Below are positions 12,601-23,923 of a stretch of 60,000 nucleotides of DNA, one piece after another. The stretch comes from Membranipora membranacea (lineage: Eukaryota > Bryozoa > Gymnolaemata > Cheilostomatida > Membraniporidae). The first letter of the stretch is position 1. Every line of letters begins with the position of its first letter. A program made the position numbers and the translations under genes. Location of the stretch: NCBI GenBank assembly GCA_914767715.1, contig OU612072.1:11844001-11904000 (forward strand). The letters run 5' to 3'. The notes under the pieces were generated by a model. It did no database searches, was not told the origin of the DNA, and saw only the letters and a list, made by a program, of their open reading frames with translations.

Positions 12601-14921
12601 ACTACAACCCCAAACTTACGTTGGAATGGAACTTTTCACAAACTGTATCGCCAGGTTGATAGGTTTTACAGGCCATTTCTCTATTTGCCTTCTGTAACCT
12701 TGGTGATATACATCGAATGAGCTCGGATCTTGTTTGAACGCTTTTACAGCCTCCTGCAACAAAGGCTTTTGATTATACATTTTATACTGAAATTTCAACC
12801 CAGTTATCCAATGTGACTTTGTGGAGTTCAAGCATATTCAGTTAGGACGATCATCTTCGTTATACAGAAAGAATTAATTTTTATTTTCATTATTTTTCTT
12901 TTTCAGATTCTAAATTCTCGAATGCAATTGACTGAGTTTTCTAGGTCTTATATCAGCCAATTACTAAGGGTTGTCTAAACACCATTTCCGCGACTTCAAT
13001 CCGGGCTACATAGGGAAAGGGGCTAAGCATTCAGAATCACTGATTATGGAATGAACCATACACTATGTTAACAAGCGACTTTTGAAATGGGCCAATAATT
13101 TTGGGAGACATAAAATTTTTTAACGAGTCAGAGAACTTGGTATACTACAAACCTTGCTGTGCGTTGTGTACAACATTTCATTAAGATATCTAAATCTGGC
13201 TCCTTCAAGCCTCTCCTTCATCGCTGACTTCTTATCAACAACAGCAGATTTCTTTCCTTTCTTTTGAGTGGTTGATTTTCCGCTCTGTTCTGACTCATTG
13301 TTGTCTTCATGCACATCTTTATTGTTCATTGTCAAACTATCAGCTGTGTTTTCTTGTGTATCTTTTCCAGTTTTAAATTTCCTAGCTCTTCTTTTTCCTC
13401 TCTTTGATAGAGGACCATCATCAGTGGTAGTCTCAGCCGGTCTCCCATTCTCCTGAGATGTCGACGGTGGTTTTATTTCATCTCTATCTGTTTTTGATTG
13501 CCTAGGCTTCCTTTTTCTTCCCTTAGATAGAGGACGTTCATTAGAGGTCTCAGCCAATCCCTCATTCTCCTGAGATATTTGTGGAGGTTTTATTTCATCT
13601 CTATCTGTGTTTGGTTTCCTAGGCTTCCTTTTTCGTTTCTTTGATAGAGGACCATCACCAGCGGACTCAGCTGGTCTCTTATTCTCCTTAGATGACGGTG
13701 GTTGTATTTCATCTCTATCTGTAGCAGCTTTTGAAACCTTTTTCTTTGAGTTCTTTAATGCTTGCTTGGTCCGACTGTCTATAAAAGAGAGAACACTATC
13801 TTCCAAAAATCTATCACCAATAAGTTCACATAACTTTAATTGACACATCCTAACAGATAATGATTAAGAGTTGTCAGCTTAGATTATTGATAAAGAATGA
13901 AACGAAATCAAATCCCTCCATCAGATGTACTCAGATGTCTTAACATTCGGTGTGAAGTGTTATTTTTGTAGCTAAAAATTGCCACTAACCTATGAACATT
14001 ATGGCTGAGGTTATTCGACTTTAAACTACCATGACTGTTCAAGCAAATATAGATCGGTGATGGTTGTTGCACTCTGTCTAGCTTTAATTATCTGCAATCT
14101 TATAATGCTTATAAATGTGGTACGTTCTGCGTTTCCATAAACTTTTATTACTATGCACTTACCAACTTTAGGTTTTGGGTTCTTGGGTAAGTTCCTGCAG
14201 ATTAAATTTTGAGCCGGCGTTTTCTTCTTTATGTCAGGATCAGCTTTGGTTTGTTTATCTGACTTTTTACTATAAACAAAATTGAATTGTTCAGAGTAGT
14301 GATACTGTTATAGTTATAGTCATGATAAACTGGAGCGAATCAGTAGCGGAAAAGCTTGTGCACATATTCACCTGTAATATCATTGTAACAAGAAGGTTAA
14401 TCACAGTTTGCCATCAAAAACTTAAACTGAGCTATACTTAATTTCTATAGCCTAAAATTTAAATCATTATAATTGTAATAATGCTGTAATTTAAAATATT
14501 TGCGACATTGAAAATAAGTTATTATTATGATTTTGTAGGATACATGTGTTCTACGAAAACCTCATAACACCCCGCTGGTACTGTGGCATAAGGCCTGGCA
14601 CCATGTTGAATATCACAAGGCTACTCGTACCATTTACCGATGTAATCTATCATAACACCAAATCCCAGGAAGAGGTCTCTTTTGTTTGTTAGGAGCGGAG
14701 TCCCTGGAATTCTATTGTCGAGAGATGGGAAGTTGCATCTGTCAAGAGTCATGCAAACACCAGGACCATGGTATAAAAACCACAAAGATTATTCCAATCT
14801 CATTGATTCAAAGATGAAAGATCTGCCTATAACACTACCTGGGAAGGAGAGGCTGAGTTCGGGGACTTGTAGCTGTACCATCAAACAATCCCAACAGCTT
14901 GTTTCTGTCAAACTTGCTCAT
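9643..14921 (-). CDS. RRP8: RRP8 rRNA-processing methyltransferase (seven exons, complete)
   Basis: Exons in transcript order: 14921-14839, 14269-14163, 13778-13153, 12753-12620, 11497-11362, 10833-10717, 9858-9643. All phases agree, giving 472 residues. The first 250 residues are basic and disordered, with Lys-rich nuclear-localisation-like stretches and three internal repeats. The conserved part starts at GARFRYLNEMLY (about 259-270), then WPVKPIN, SAM-binding motif I VVDMGCGEA (321-329), FDLKALNDRVTV, FCLSLMGTN (371-379), SRF, and the terminal PCLYKKR. This order and wording match human RRP8 (nucleomethylin) as I remember it. The family is a Rossmann-fold SAM methyltransferase that modifies adenine N1 in large-subunit rRNA and, in mammals, joins the SIRT1-containing eNoSC silencing complex in the nucleolus. 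The start was chosen because exon 1 alone supplies a phase-2 end for exon 2. It overlaps a short upstream ORF. Confidence 0.94.
10868..11062. mobile_element. Foldback (MITE-like) element in an RRP8 intron
   Basis: The left arm (from AAAAGTGCAC at about 10870, through TGACCAGCT and GATCAAAACTAGC) reappears inverted on the right (to AGTTCACTTTT at about 11061). The arms are roughly 80 bases and imperfect, with a short middle around 10950-10985. It lies in the intron between the exons ending at 11362 and starting at 10833. No protein is encoded, so it would be non-autonomous. The family is unknown. Confidence 0.6.
12080..12592. mobile_element. Foldback element with ~170-base inverted arms
   Basis: The sequence from 12080 to about 12255 returns as an inverted copy at about 12418-12592. 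Easy landmarks are GTTGTCCTCTCTCCAGTTTG (left, about 12123) against its complement near 12536, and CCGCATAGGAAAAAC against GTTTTTCCTATGCGG. The arms look well above 80% identical by eye, with about 160 bases of spacer. The element fills most of the intron between RRP8 exons 12753-12620 and 11497-11362. It has no ORF and no clear target-site duplication. A non-autonomous DNA transposon or foldback element is the best reading. Confidence 0.75.
13372..13722 (-). repeat. Three tandem ~39-residue repeats within RRP8 exon 3
   Basis: Three consecutive units each begin TDRDEI(Q/K)PP and end in a basic run such as KKRKRKPRKPN, KGRKRKPRQSK or KRGKRRARKFK. Units are 38, 39 and 40 residues, about 117 bases each at DNA level. 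Each carries an acidic/polar half with ..EN..(L/P)AE.. and then PLSK plus a Lys/Arg cluster. They lie in the disordered N-terminal region, outside the methyltransferase fold. Confidence 0.85.
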
Positions 14922-14928
14922 CTTCCAT
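14908..14928 (-). other. Short upstream ORF overlapping the RRP8 start
   Basis: An ATG seven bases before the chosen RRP8 start opens a six-codon frame (ATG GAA GAT GAG CAA GTT TGA) that overlaps it in another frame. Its context is weak (T at -3), while the RRP8 ATG has A at -3, so leaky scanning would be needed if the leader includes it. Confidence 0.45.
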
Positions 14929-15289
14929 AGATAATCACTCAAAATCTGGCAGAAAACTGTAAACAAATTCTAAATATTTACTGCATCATGGGATGACATT
15001 TAGGTCTCTCTTTATTTGTGATAGAGCCATGTATCTGTCCGAAACGTCATCTATTTCCTAGTTCCTTGGAGAATCAATTTAATGTGCGTATGACTATGAG
15101 CTGTGATATAAGATGTGCCAGACATAAAAGTTTGTATTGTCCCCTAGGTCCATCATGAGACTATAAATGGGTAGGCCCTTTGCCGCCGCTTACAACTCTT
15201 TGTGACGGCTCTACATCTCATGACTGGCTCTAAACGCCTCAAAAAACTTCAAAGCAATCCTGCTCATTTGCCCCAATAAGATGTAGAAG

Positions 15290-15353
15290 TTCAAGGGACA
15301 TCGATCCTGGGCTGGCGGTCAAAAGGTAGGCATCCTACAACTGCGCCACACCT
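15290..15353 (-). mobile_element. tRNA-like SINE fragment
   Basis: The minus strand reads GGTGTGGCGCAGTTGTAGGA with a tRNA A-box-like TGGCGCAGTTG (complement of 15338-15348) and a B-box-like GGATCGATGTCC (about 15296-15307). The GGTGTGGCGCAG word recurs at about 45498-45509 on the plus strand, which supports a dispersed family. Confidence 0.35.
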
Positions 15354-15426
15354 GTCATAAGTGACTCATAGCTTGTCAATGTCATAGTATGTATGTGTGT
15401 ATACACACAACACATAAACTTATATA

Positions 15427-15748
15427 TATTCATGGATTAGGGGAGCATATCTGGCCCTGAACAAGCATAGGATGGCAATTTATGCATGATTGCTAGAAAC
15501 AATTTCTCATCTTTGATTGGTCCAAAAGTTCAGTAATGCTAAAGCCGACCCCTTGTTAACATTTCATTTGTCAAGTGGCTTACCTGAGTTTTTAAAGCTC
15601 ATTCATTACTGGGACGTTAGTCAATGCATAGCGATAAAGCTGCCAGAATTTTGGCTAGATCCAGATACTGACACAAAGTCATATACTGATGTAATTTCTC
15701 CACAAAAAGCCATACTGTTTTGTTTACCCCTAATCCATGAATACATAT
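15427..15748. repeat. Inverted repeat pair flanking ~290 bases
   Basis: TATTCATGGATTAGGGG at about 15427-15443 is repeated inverted at about 15728-15744, with a few more pairing bases outside. The interior contains a chance open frame on the plus strand and is not self-complementary. It could be the ends of a small DNA transposon. Confidence 0.5.
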
Positions 15749-15765
15749 CAATGCTATAGCTATAC

Positions 15766-16095
15766 CATTACAAAATAAAGTACAGTTGTGAAATACCCTT
15801 TACCAGTGGTTCCTACATATCGTAGCAGCGGGTGGATTGTGTATACCCACAAATGAGTGAAGAGAAGGTGGAGAACTGAGCCTAGCATACACGCGGCGCG
15901 CCCCAGCATGCAATCACACGAATCCAACATGTATTCAGACAAGCACACTTTGCCTGCCATTGTACTCCTTTGTTCACCAAACAAAAGGCCTTTTGTTACA
16001 CAACTCTCATAGGTGCATTGTGGCATGTCTCCCTGACATCGGCCCCCAGGGCCTATCCAACATACTACAGCATAACTGTACTTTATTTTGTAATG
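15766..16095. mobile_element. MITE-like element with perfect 22-base terminal inverted repeats
   Basis: Bases 15766-15787 (CATTACAAAATAAAG then TACAGTT) are the exact complement of 16074-16095. The pair bounds a 330-base segment. A minus-strand frame of 112 codons crosses it, but it is Cys/Leu-rich without recognisable motifs, so I do not call a gene. A perfect 22-base repeat suggests a recently mobile non-autonomous element. No clear target duplication is visible. Confidence 0.65.
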
Positions 16096-16927
16096 CACTA
16101 TCTATCTATGCTTTGAGGCCGAAGTATTAATCCTTGAACTTATCCTTCACCAACAGTGTGTTGCCAATCAAGCAAGAAGTTACGGAGATACTGCTAGGCT
16201 CAGTCATAATTTTATGTCCATATTAACCGGGTCATTGCACTCTCAATTATAAAAGAGGTGGTCACATCGAAATGAAGTAGTATATTACCTTGTTTTACAA
16301 ATAATTTCCCATGCCTGTTTTCAAGACAGGATACGTAGCTTGCTATTTTATTTGGCGGTAGCCCACTATTTAGACCTGGTTTGGGGCTGTTACTAATACC
16401 CTCTGTTTATTCAATGCAAGAACTCACTCACTTTTACTATGAGCTCTTCTCTGTTCTTGCATATTAAATCCAAACATACATGTGACAAAATAGTGGAGAT
16501 CCTTTACTACAGAATTTCTGAATGTGAGTTTGAAAACACAAACAAACACTACTACAGGCGCTGAAGGGCAGGGCAGAGTGATTTCTCATCTTACTGCAGT
16601 GGAGTGAGTATGCTTAACATCCATTATATCAGAGTTACGTATTCCTTCCACCCTTAAGAAGATGAAAAGCTGATTTTTTTCACCCATATAATGCCCTACA
16701 AAAGGCCTAACTAAGCCAAGTCAGTGGTGGTGGAGGCCACTGGAGTTGCAACTACTAGTACTACTACAGAAGGACTTTGGTGACAACCTACTAACAGCGA
16801 AGCTGGATCAGAAATGAGTCATAAGTAGACAGCCTGAGCCATGATTCCATGTAACCAATGTTTGCCCATTACCCATTCGGATAAGATGGGTTTTGGCTTG
16901 CCTAACAGTAACACTTACTAAACTTAC

Positions 16928-17186
16928 TAACAGAGGCATCTGGATGGGTTCTTATCTCAGCAAACCCATCCTCCCAGATGAATGTGTCCCCCTGGTGGCA
17001 TACGAATGCGTTTCTGTCACGGTCAAGAGGGTCAGTTGCATGTTTCAGGACATTTTCCATTAAACTGTGCATGTCTTTGTTAGAGGGGTCGGTTGACCAT
17101 GGACATAGTCAGATGCCTGTGTCCCGTAGGATATCCCCGGTATTTGCTCCTGACATCTTTGTAGGGCTGTATGAGGGTCTGTCTCT
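16928..17186 (-). pseudogene. Frameshifted coding fragment, unrecognised protein
   Basis: On the minus strand two overlapping frames read like protein. The upstream one starts after an acceptor-like CCCATTTACAG (ending 17187) and contains IPGISYGTQASDYVHGQP. The downstream one contains DMHSLMENVLKHATDPLDRD and FVCHQGDTFIWEDGFAEI. It ends at a strong donor, GTAAGT, at 16927. A single-base slip in the GGGG run at 17085-17088 would connect them. The rich mix of charged and aromatic residues and the flanking splice signals suggest a real exon, now broken or misread by one base. I do not recognise the family, and no neighbouring exon was found. The plus strand is also open over part of this stretch, so the strand is not certain. 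Confidence 0.35.
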
Positions 17187-17842
17187 CTGTAAATGGGGTT
17201 CAAACAGCCTGTGGATGCCCTGACTTTGACACCAACTCAGCTGCCTCAAAAATTAAATGTGCGAAAATAACTTGTAAGTTTTCATACTACCTTTTCTGTA
17301 AGGGTCACTGTTTTCGTAGTAGGTATAGCTACTAATAAATAAATTGGACACTAGGCATATATGGCGCATGAGCATTGGGACACTTGAGCATTTGATTTTT
17401 GGCAATGTTGAAATGTGAAGTAGACATCAGTAACGTTCAGTCAACACTCAAGGTTTATTATTGATAGCTCGCTAACAATTGAGAGCTTTGTTATCGCTTT
17501 AATACTCAGTATATGGTGTCAAGTCTAGGTTTATAATTCAGTCTAGCGGATCAACTATTAGTAACAGCAGTACAACACGCTCGTGTCATTTTCATGTACT
17601 TTTAGTTAGAGCTTTATTTTCAGTCAGGGGCCTTTCATTAAATGTTTTTTTGTGATTTTTGTGCCAAATCTTTGCTTGAAGTCAAATTTGACTGTAGATT
17701 TGCCTTATTACTTGTAGGTATATGTAGGATCCAGTACGATAACCACATAGCCTACAGATTCAGTTGGTCATGTCATGCTGACTTCAGTCTAATATCTGAG
17801 TACCTTATGTGACCTATTACTACCTACCATTTGTATAACAAG

Positions 17843-20800
17843 ATGTTAGCTACTGTAGGATTGGCTGTTCTTCTCGTATATATACCATGTGCCAATACTC
17901 AGACTACTCCAGGTATAGGACTAGGGACAACAAATGGTAACCTGACCATGGGCAACGAGACTACCACAGATAGTAATATGACTACTAACGGGTAAGATTG
18001 TTCGTATTTTTCGCTACTAAAATTATCAATTGATTCTCTGGTCACGTGTACCTGAGAGATATGGAGTTTCAGTCTACTCTTTATGTATTTCTTGAGTGAC
18101 ACGATTACGTTGGTTGGTTCTTTGACATACAGAAATTTCCAATTTCAGAGTGTTAGACTTAGAGAGCGATTATATCTGTGCCATGCATAGATGTCATTGT
18201 ATATTTCTGACCACCATGTAGCACTGCAACAATTTCCCTTCATGACAAAATGGTGGCCTTATATAATCAGAATGTAAGTCATCTATCACGATGAGCATCT
18301 TTGTCTCATCATATTTTGCCTTTAATTTAATTATGTTCATATTTCAAGGAATATGACAACGGGTGGGAGCACTGTCTCACCCGTAACACCTGATCCTGTA
18401 ACACCTGAGGCTACTACTCGACCATCAGGAGGTGGACAGGGTGGTGATGGAGAGTTTCCATTTAATACTGAGGTAAGGCAGTTATATATACTGAGAGAAA
18501 TAAAGAACGATATTCTAATATTTGGGGTAGAAAATGTGTTAAACCTTGGAACTGTAACTCTCACACAAAATACTTGTTAATGTTTTATACAGTAAGTCAA
18601 ACATGGCAGTTCAAAATGAAAGCCTCATTTTGGCCTCATTCTGTCTATCTCTTACGCGACACATTGACAGCAGTTTGAGATCTAGGCCCATTTTCATTTT
18701 ATATTGACAGGGGCACATAGATTGGTCGATATTAGATCGATCAGGATGCAATAAACGCACACACCATACTTATTATACAGTGGTTGCTGTGTTCATATTT
18801 CGTTGACAAGCATAACCTTAGCTGAAGCTGACTGACTGTATTCTGTTTTAGCATGCCGGTAAGGAGATAATGTCTGGTTGAGGCTGATTCTAATCGAAAT
18901 CTATAGTAGACAATGATATTGCTGTCATAGCAGATCGGAAATATTTCACCCTCCTTTTCTATTCACAGGTCGCTTTCTGTACATGTGACTTGACGTCCAA
19001 CCAGTGTGATGTGAACTGTTGTTGCGACTTTGATTGTACTGCGACAGATCGACAGATGTTCTCATCCTGTGACGAAGTGTCACAGAGCGTCCTGACAGAG
19101 AAGCCTCATTGTCTCGACCCTAGTAGTCTCTTCAGGCACAACAGTGTGTATGAGGTAAATGTTATGTCCACCAAGTCCTTGTATGTGCAAATAGAAAGTC
19201 AAAAGAAAACAAACCCTACCCTGAGCATACGTATATTCAACGGGTTATTTCACACAAAAAATATAACTGTTAGGTTAAACTCATTGGGGTAGGTCAGGAT
19301 CTATTCATATTATTCAAATCTAAGAAGTTACCCACACGGATAACATAGAGCAGTATATAAATAAACTGATTTTTTATTTTATTATTTTACAATATTTGAG
19401 ATCATAAAATGTTCTATGCTTATAATATGTAAATTTCTGACAATTTCACAAAATTATGCCTTGAAATTTACAGGTTGAAGGGTCACCAGGCTGTTTTGCT
19501 CGGAGTAGTTATACGGAACAAAATTATCTACTCACACCTGCATTAGTCTCATTTGCTGATGATTTTGCATACTTTGTCAGGTAAGTGAAGGATATAATCC
19601 AGTAGGTATGCTCCATTGCATATTTTCTTTTCAAAAAGTCTACCAAACTCAACTACCTTGATGCTGACAAGCAACTATGGAATTTTTGTTGCAAGGTTTA
19701 CATGTGCAAACAAGCTCAGCAGTGAAGTTAAAGTCCACTGGCAGGCAGAAACATTTCTAGTCAGGCAGCTAATACTGATTAAGTTATGCATTGAAAACCA
19801 GTTGTTTGGTAGCAACTAGATAGTGTTATAAAATTTCCTTTCCTCTTTCGCTGTAAAACACTTGCAAATTTGCAACTGTAATTCTTATTTCAGTCGGTAT
19901 GGATCATACTCATATTCTCCCCTCGCTGTGACATCATCAGCAACAGTGGCCCCGCCCACAAACGACACAAACTATAAGACTGGGGACCTTATATACACAT
20001 TAACTGTGGGCGATGTGCAGGGCATACTGACGACCCCCAGCTTGCAGACTGCCTCAGGCCAGTGTAGCGGGAAGAACCCTGCTAAGTTTCTGAGAGATAG
20101 CAGTGTAACTTGTAGGAGAGATATTAAATCAGTGATGGAAGCTGAATGTGTCGGAAATAGTAAGTGAACATCATAGACTTACATAGAGCGCTGTAGACTA
20201 TTCGCAGGAGGGAAAGTTCACCTTTTGCACACACTTGGATGAGTGAAACCAACCTATAGCTAGCTAAAATTTATTCAACCTAATCCACTGTGCTATGCGA
20301 CAATTAGTCACCGTTAAATAAGATGAACTTAACTCTAGCTAATATTTACTTCACCAGAGTCAGTGCATTTCTCTGCAATCTTCTTGCTACTTATATATAT
20401 ATATATATATATATCTGATTTTGAAGAGCTACCAGCTAAATTAATCTGTCACATTGTGAAATTCAGTGTTCTGCTATGAAAACATGCAAAATTAGTTGAT
20501 TGATATTATGTGAGTTTTTGATGCAATACTATGTGAGCATATTTTAGCTAGAGGTTTAGCATAATCTTTCTCTATCTGAATTGTAGAATATTTCACAGCA
20601 TCAGGCTATCTGAACACAGGTGTTAGATCGATCTCTTCACCTAATCAAGCCTCTCAGTCATCTATACCTTCTGATGCACTTATAGAGATCAATGCAGCTT
20701 CAGGGCAAATAGACGACTCCAACTTAGTCAATGACACCTGTATCAATGTCGTCACTGAGGTATGTTAATGACCATGAGTAATAGTTTGTGAGTGGTCCAA

Positions 20801-23800
20801 TTCCATTGTCGCAAGAATACACGGCACTGCTCATGCTTAATGTCAACTGTAACAGATCATGGCGCGATAGGTGTGGTGCAATCCATTGATAGTTTAGTTT
20901 AGGCTCTGGTTCTCCCCGAAGCTGTAAATATAATGTAAAGTTTAGTTTGCTAGTTTAAGAGTGACTTGATGTAAGCTAGCATCAGCTTCCCTAGCTTAGG
21001 TGCGAGTTTATGTAAACTAATGGAAGCTAGTCATAAGTTTTAATATTTCAAGCCTCTCCCGAACTGACAGGGCTTCCCTCCTGTAAATTCTTTTCTACTT
21101 TAAGGTTAATAGTGGTTGCTGTACACCTCAATAGTTGTGCATTTTTTCTTGCTTAATACAACTCAGGATATCTAAGTATTATTTATTTTATAGGTCAAGG
21201 ACAATGAACTGTATATTTTATTTTTGTTACACAGGTCACCTATACCGTCCTCCACACAGCTGGAATTATTAAAAGAATAGAGTTAGACTTCAAACTTGAT
21301 AACTTTATTAACACTACTACTGAGTTGTACCAGACATATCATGTTAAATACCAGGAGTGGAACACCAGTAACTCAGATATTGTCAGAAGGAGTGGGAACC
21401 CGGGTTATATGCTAGGTACTGTAACTAATTTTGCATTTACCAATTAAATTCTCAGGGTGAAAAAAATTTCAACACACATACTATGGACAAAACGTTGATG
21501 GTACATCCTATCCTATCGCTGGGTTTCGCTCAGTCAACCGTCTGAAATGTTGTTTTAAATTGAAATGATGTATGGTTTCAAATAACAATACTTTCACTTT
21601 ATAACATGCGTTTAAAAATCATATTCGCATCACCAAATCATATCTGTCAGCGACCTTTCGAAATCAAAATCTGAGATTGATTGTTGGCGGCATCTTATAT
21701 TCTAAAATGTAGACTATCTGGTTGATATTTTGCACATAAAAAAGTGAACACGATTATCATATTCTGGTTTTAGGAGAGCCAGTGATATCTGGTTGGCTAA
21801 CTGGTAACTCAATCTCTCTCGAGACAGATTCTAATGATTACCTCACTGTGATAGCCTCTACACTAGATGGTATGTTGTCTAGATTATAATATCATTGGCT
21901 TATGACATTTTCACAATGCCAACTGCAACATACAAATTTATGTATGATAATCAATTATCAATTTTATGAAAAAATAATCAATTTCATGATTATCTTTTCG
22001 TCATCTTGCTTAAAATTTGTTATTTCCCTTTTTCTCTAAGGCTGATTTTGAAAACCATTCTCATCGAATAGAAAATTATGCCAATAAAGTTTTAAAAAAA
22101 TACCAATTTTTTTCAAGACAATCATCTTTGTCAGCAATCAGTCGAGAACGTTTTGTCTAGGGAAGGCTGACACTATGAGACTAACTTCATGTTTTCATAT
22201 CTCGGTAAATAGGATGGCATCGGGAGGAAGGGTGTTACATGTCAAACATAATATATTTCCTTTGGTGCAAAAAAATGCTGATTCTCCCTCTCCCATTATA
22301 TTTCCTACAAGAAAATTGACCAAAACATGTCAGCCCCTTCCTCTGTCCATAAAATTCCATGTTTCTAGACAGCTTTGTTCCTTTTGAGGGGAGTATTTAT
22401 TACATTGTATATTATTTTTGACAGGAAAGTGCGACCAGAATAGCAGGATGGGAGTTAAGTTTGGAGAGAATTCTATATCTGGATGTGTAATAGACCCCCC
22501 AGCTAGTTGTTCAGTAGACACACCACAAGCTAGATCTCGATTAATAGATGACTCACTCAACGCTACGGCTTATATAGCCAGCTTTGGTAAGTTTGTTGTG
22601 CTCTCGTCATTCATTTCTACCTTATTTTATGTCATGTTATAAAAAAATTTCAGACCGATTAGTAGTTGTCCACTCCTTGAACTTTCAAAATTTGAAAGGA
22701 CAACTCCATATATTAATCATTGTGTTTCAATTGATACAAATACAGTACTGACAATAACCACCTAGAAATTTTTTTGGGAGTTTGAGGAGTTTGACATTGA
22801 CACATATTCTGTGCCTAGTCTCTAAGCTGCTTTTGCTCTTCCATGGACCAACCACAATAGTCATGTTTTTAGGTGTTTGGGTTTTGCCGATTTTCAATCA
22901 TCACTATCCATCATCATTAATAGCAAGGACACTGCCCATATTTTACATGATCAACTACAGCAAATTGGTTGTTTTCAAAAGTTACGCTTACACTCTGCAA
23001 CCTCTTTGACAGTCTCTGGACCATCAAACCTCATATTTCCCTCTTTTTCTGATCAGGTAGCTCGGGTGTTGATCACCTTATATTTTCCTATTTTTTTCTG
23101 TTCAGGTAACTCGAGTGTTGACCAGCCCGGTGATTGGGTGCCGATATTCAGAGAACCATCTCCAGATTCAACCCAGTGCACAGGTCTGACTATGACTCTC
23201 GAAATATTATACGCTAAACTAGGAGCTATGAGCTCACCTCAACACAGGATTGTGGGTAAGTCGACTAGAAAAAACATAAACAACCAGTTTTTTTCTTTTT
23301 TTCGATTAACAATGGAATCTGTCTATGGTGAGAGATTGATATTATATCTTATCTGTTATCGCTAAAATGAATCCAAATACACAGGGCTCATATTTGACAC
23401 GTTGAAGTTATATGCTCTGATATGTGATTGTTATATGCATGAGGTTCATACCCTATCACTTAAGACTCCCCCTCTTCTATACTGTGTACATTATGTTCAC
23501 ATCCGTCCATCTTCACTTTACACAGGACTTTTACCCAACATATCTTACAAATGAAGACGTCAGTCTTTCCAGCAACTAAAGCACCCAGTCATTTCGGTTT
23601 CTAACCAATTAGTATGAATTTGTTTTATATTTTTAGGTGCTAAGCTGAAATTTGAACCTGTAGAACTAAATACAGTGTCCAGCTATACATTGAGCTCCAA
23701 ACAGTTCTCAGTGACTAATATAGTATCATTTGTAGAAGTCACTGCAACTCCAGCGCAGGTAACAATTGCAGATGGTAGTAGGTTTGGTATAAGATCACCT

Positions 23801-23923
23801 ATAGACTTTTTCTATCCCTTTATTTGGGCTACAAGTGGTGGCAATGCTGTACATGTATCCTATGCCATTACTTTCTCAAGCTTAATTATCTCTGTCTGTT
23901 TGGGTATTGGTCGTTTTGTATGA
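17843..23923 (+). CDS. Tectonic family protein (eleven exons, complete)
   Basis: Exons: 17843-17991, 18349-18472, 18969-19154, 19474-19580, 19894-20159, 20587-20759, 21235-21415, 21774-21869, 22425-22586, 23106-23255, 23637-23923. All junction phases agree, giving 626 residues, within the family's usual 590-700. A signal peptide covers about residues 1-19. A Thr/Ser/Pro-rich segment with N-glycosylation sites follows. Exon 3 carries the tectonic Cys signature CTCDLTSNQCDVNCCCDFDC. The C-terminal exon contains SPIDFFYPF and a hydrophobic last helix (about 602-624). The start ATG has A at -3. Tectonics sit in the MKS/B9 module of the ciliary transition zone, control membrane protein entry into cilia and modulate Hedgehog signalling in vertebrates. 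Which paralogue group (TCTN1, 2 or 3) it belongs to cannot be decided by eye. Confidence 0.93.
20392..20414 (+). repeat. (TA)n microsatellite in a tectonic intron
   Basis: About eleven TA dinucleotides in a row, in the intron between exons 19894-20159 and 20587-20759. Confidence 0.9.
23044..23077 (+). repeat. Decoy copy of a tectonic splice acceptor
   Basis: This stretch (TTTTTCTGATCAGGTAGCTC and onward) is a near copy, about 49 bases upstream, of the true acceptor and first bases of the exon starting at 23106 (23093-23127). It includes its own AG. Splicing here in the same phase would read into a TAA after 17 codons, so it is probably unused or deleterious. Confidence 0.7.

Larger units (their letters stand above)
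14929..17842. other. Region between divergent RRP8 and tectonic genes
   Basis: No complete gene is seen in nearly 3 kb. It holds two adjacent inverted-repeat structures, a tRNA-like fossil and a frameshifted coding fragment on the minus strand, listed separately. The two promoters must lie near its ends, but I find no convincing TATA box or canonical RFX X-box, which a ciliary gene might have. The rest looks non-coding. Confidence 0.5.

Noticed and set aside
13779-13848. RRP8 starting at the ATG at 13848
   Set aside because: Two upstream exons join in phase to an acceptor at 13779, inside that frame, and an in-frame stop lies just above the ATG. The 14921 start explains all signals better.
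15517-15759. 80-codon plus-strand frame
   Set aside because: It lies inside the 17-base inverted-repeat unit, with no motif or splice signal to support it.
15760-16098. 112-codon minus-strand frame
   Set aside because: It coincides with the MITE-like element bounded by the 22-base inverted repeats and shows no family motif.
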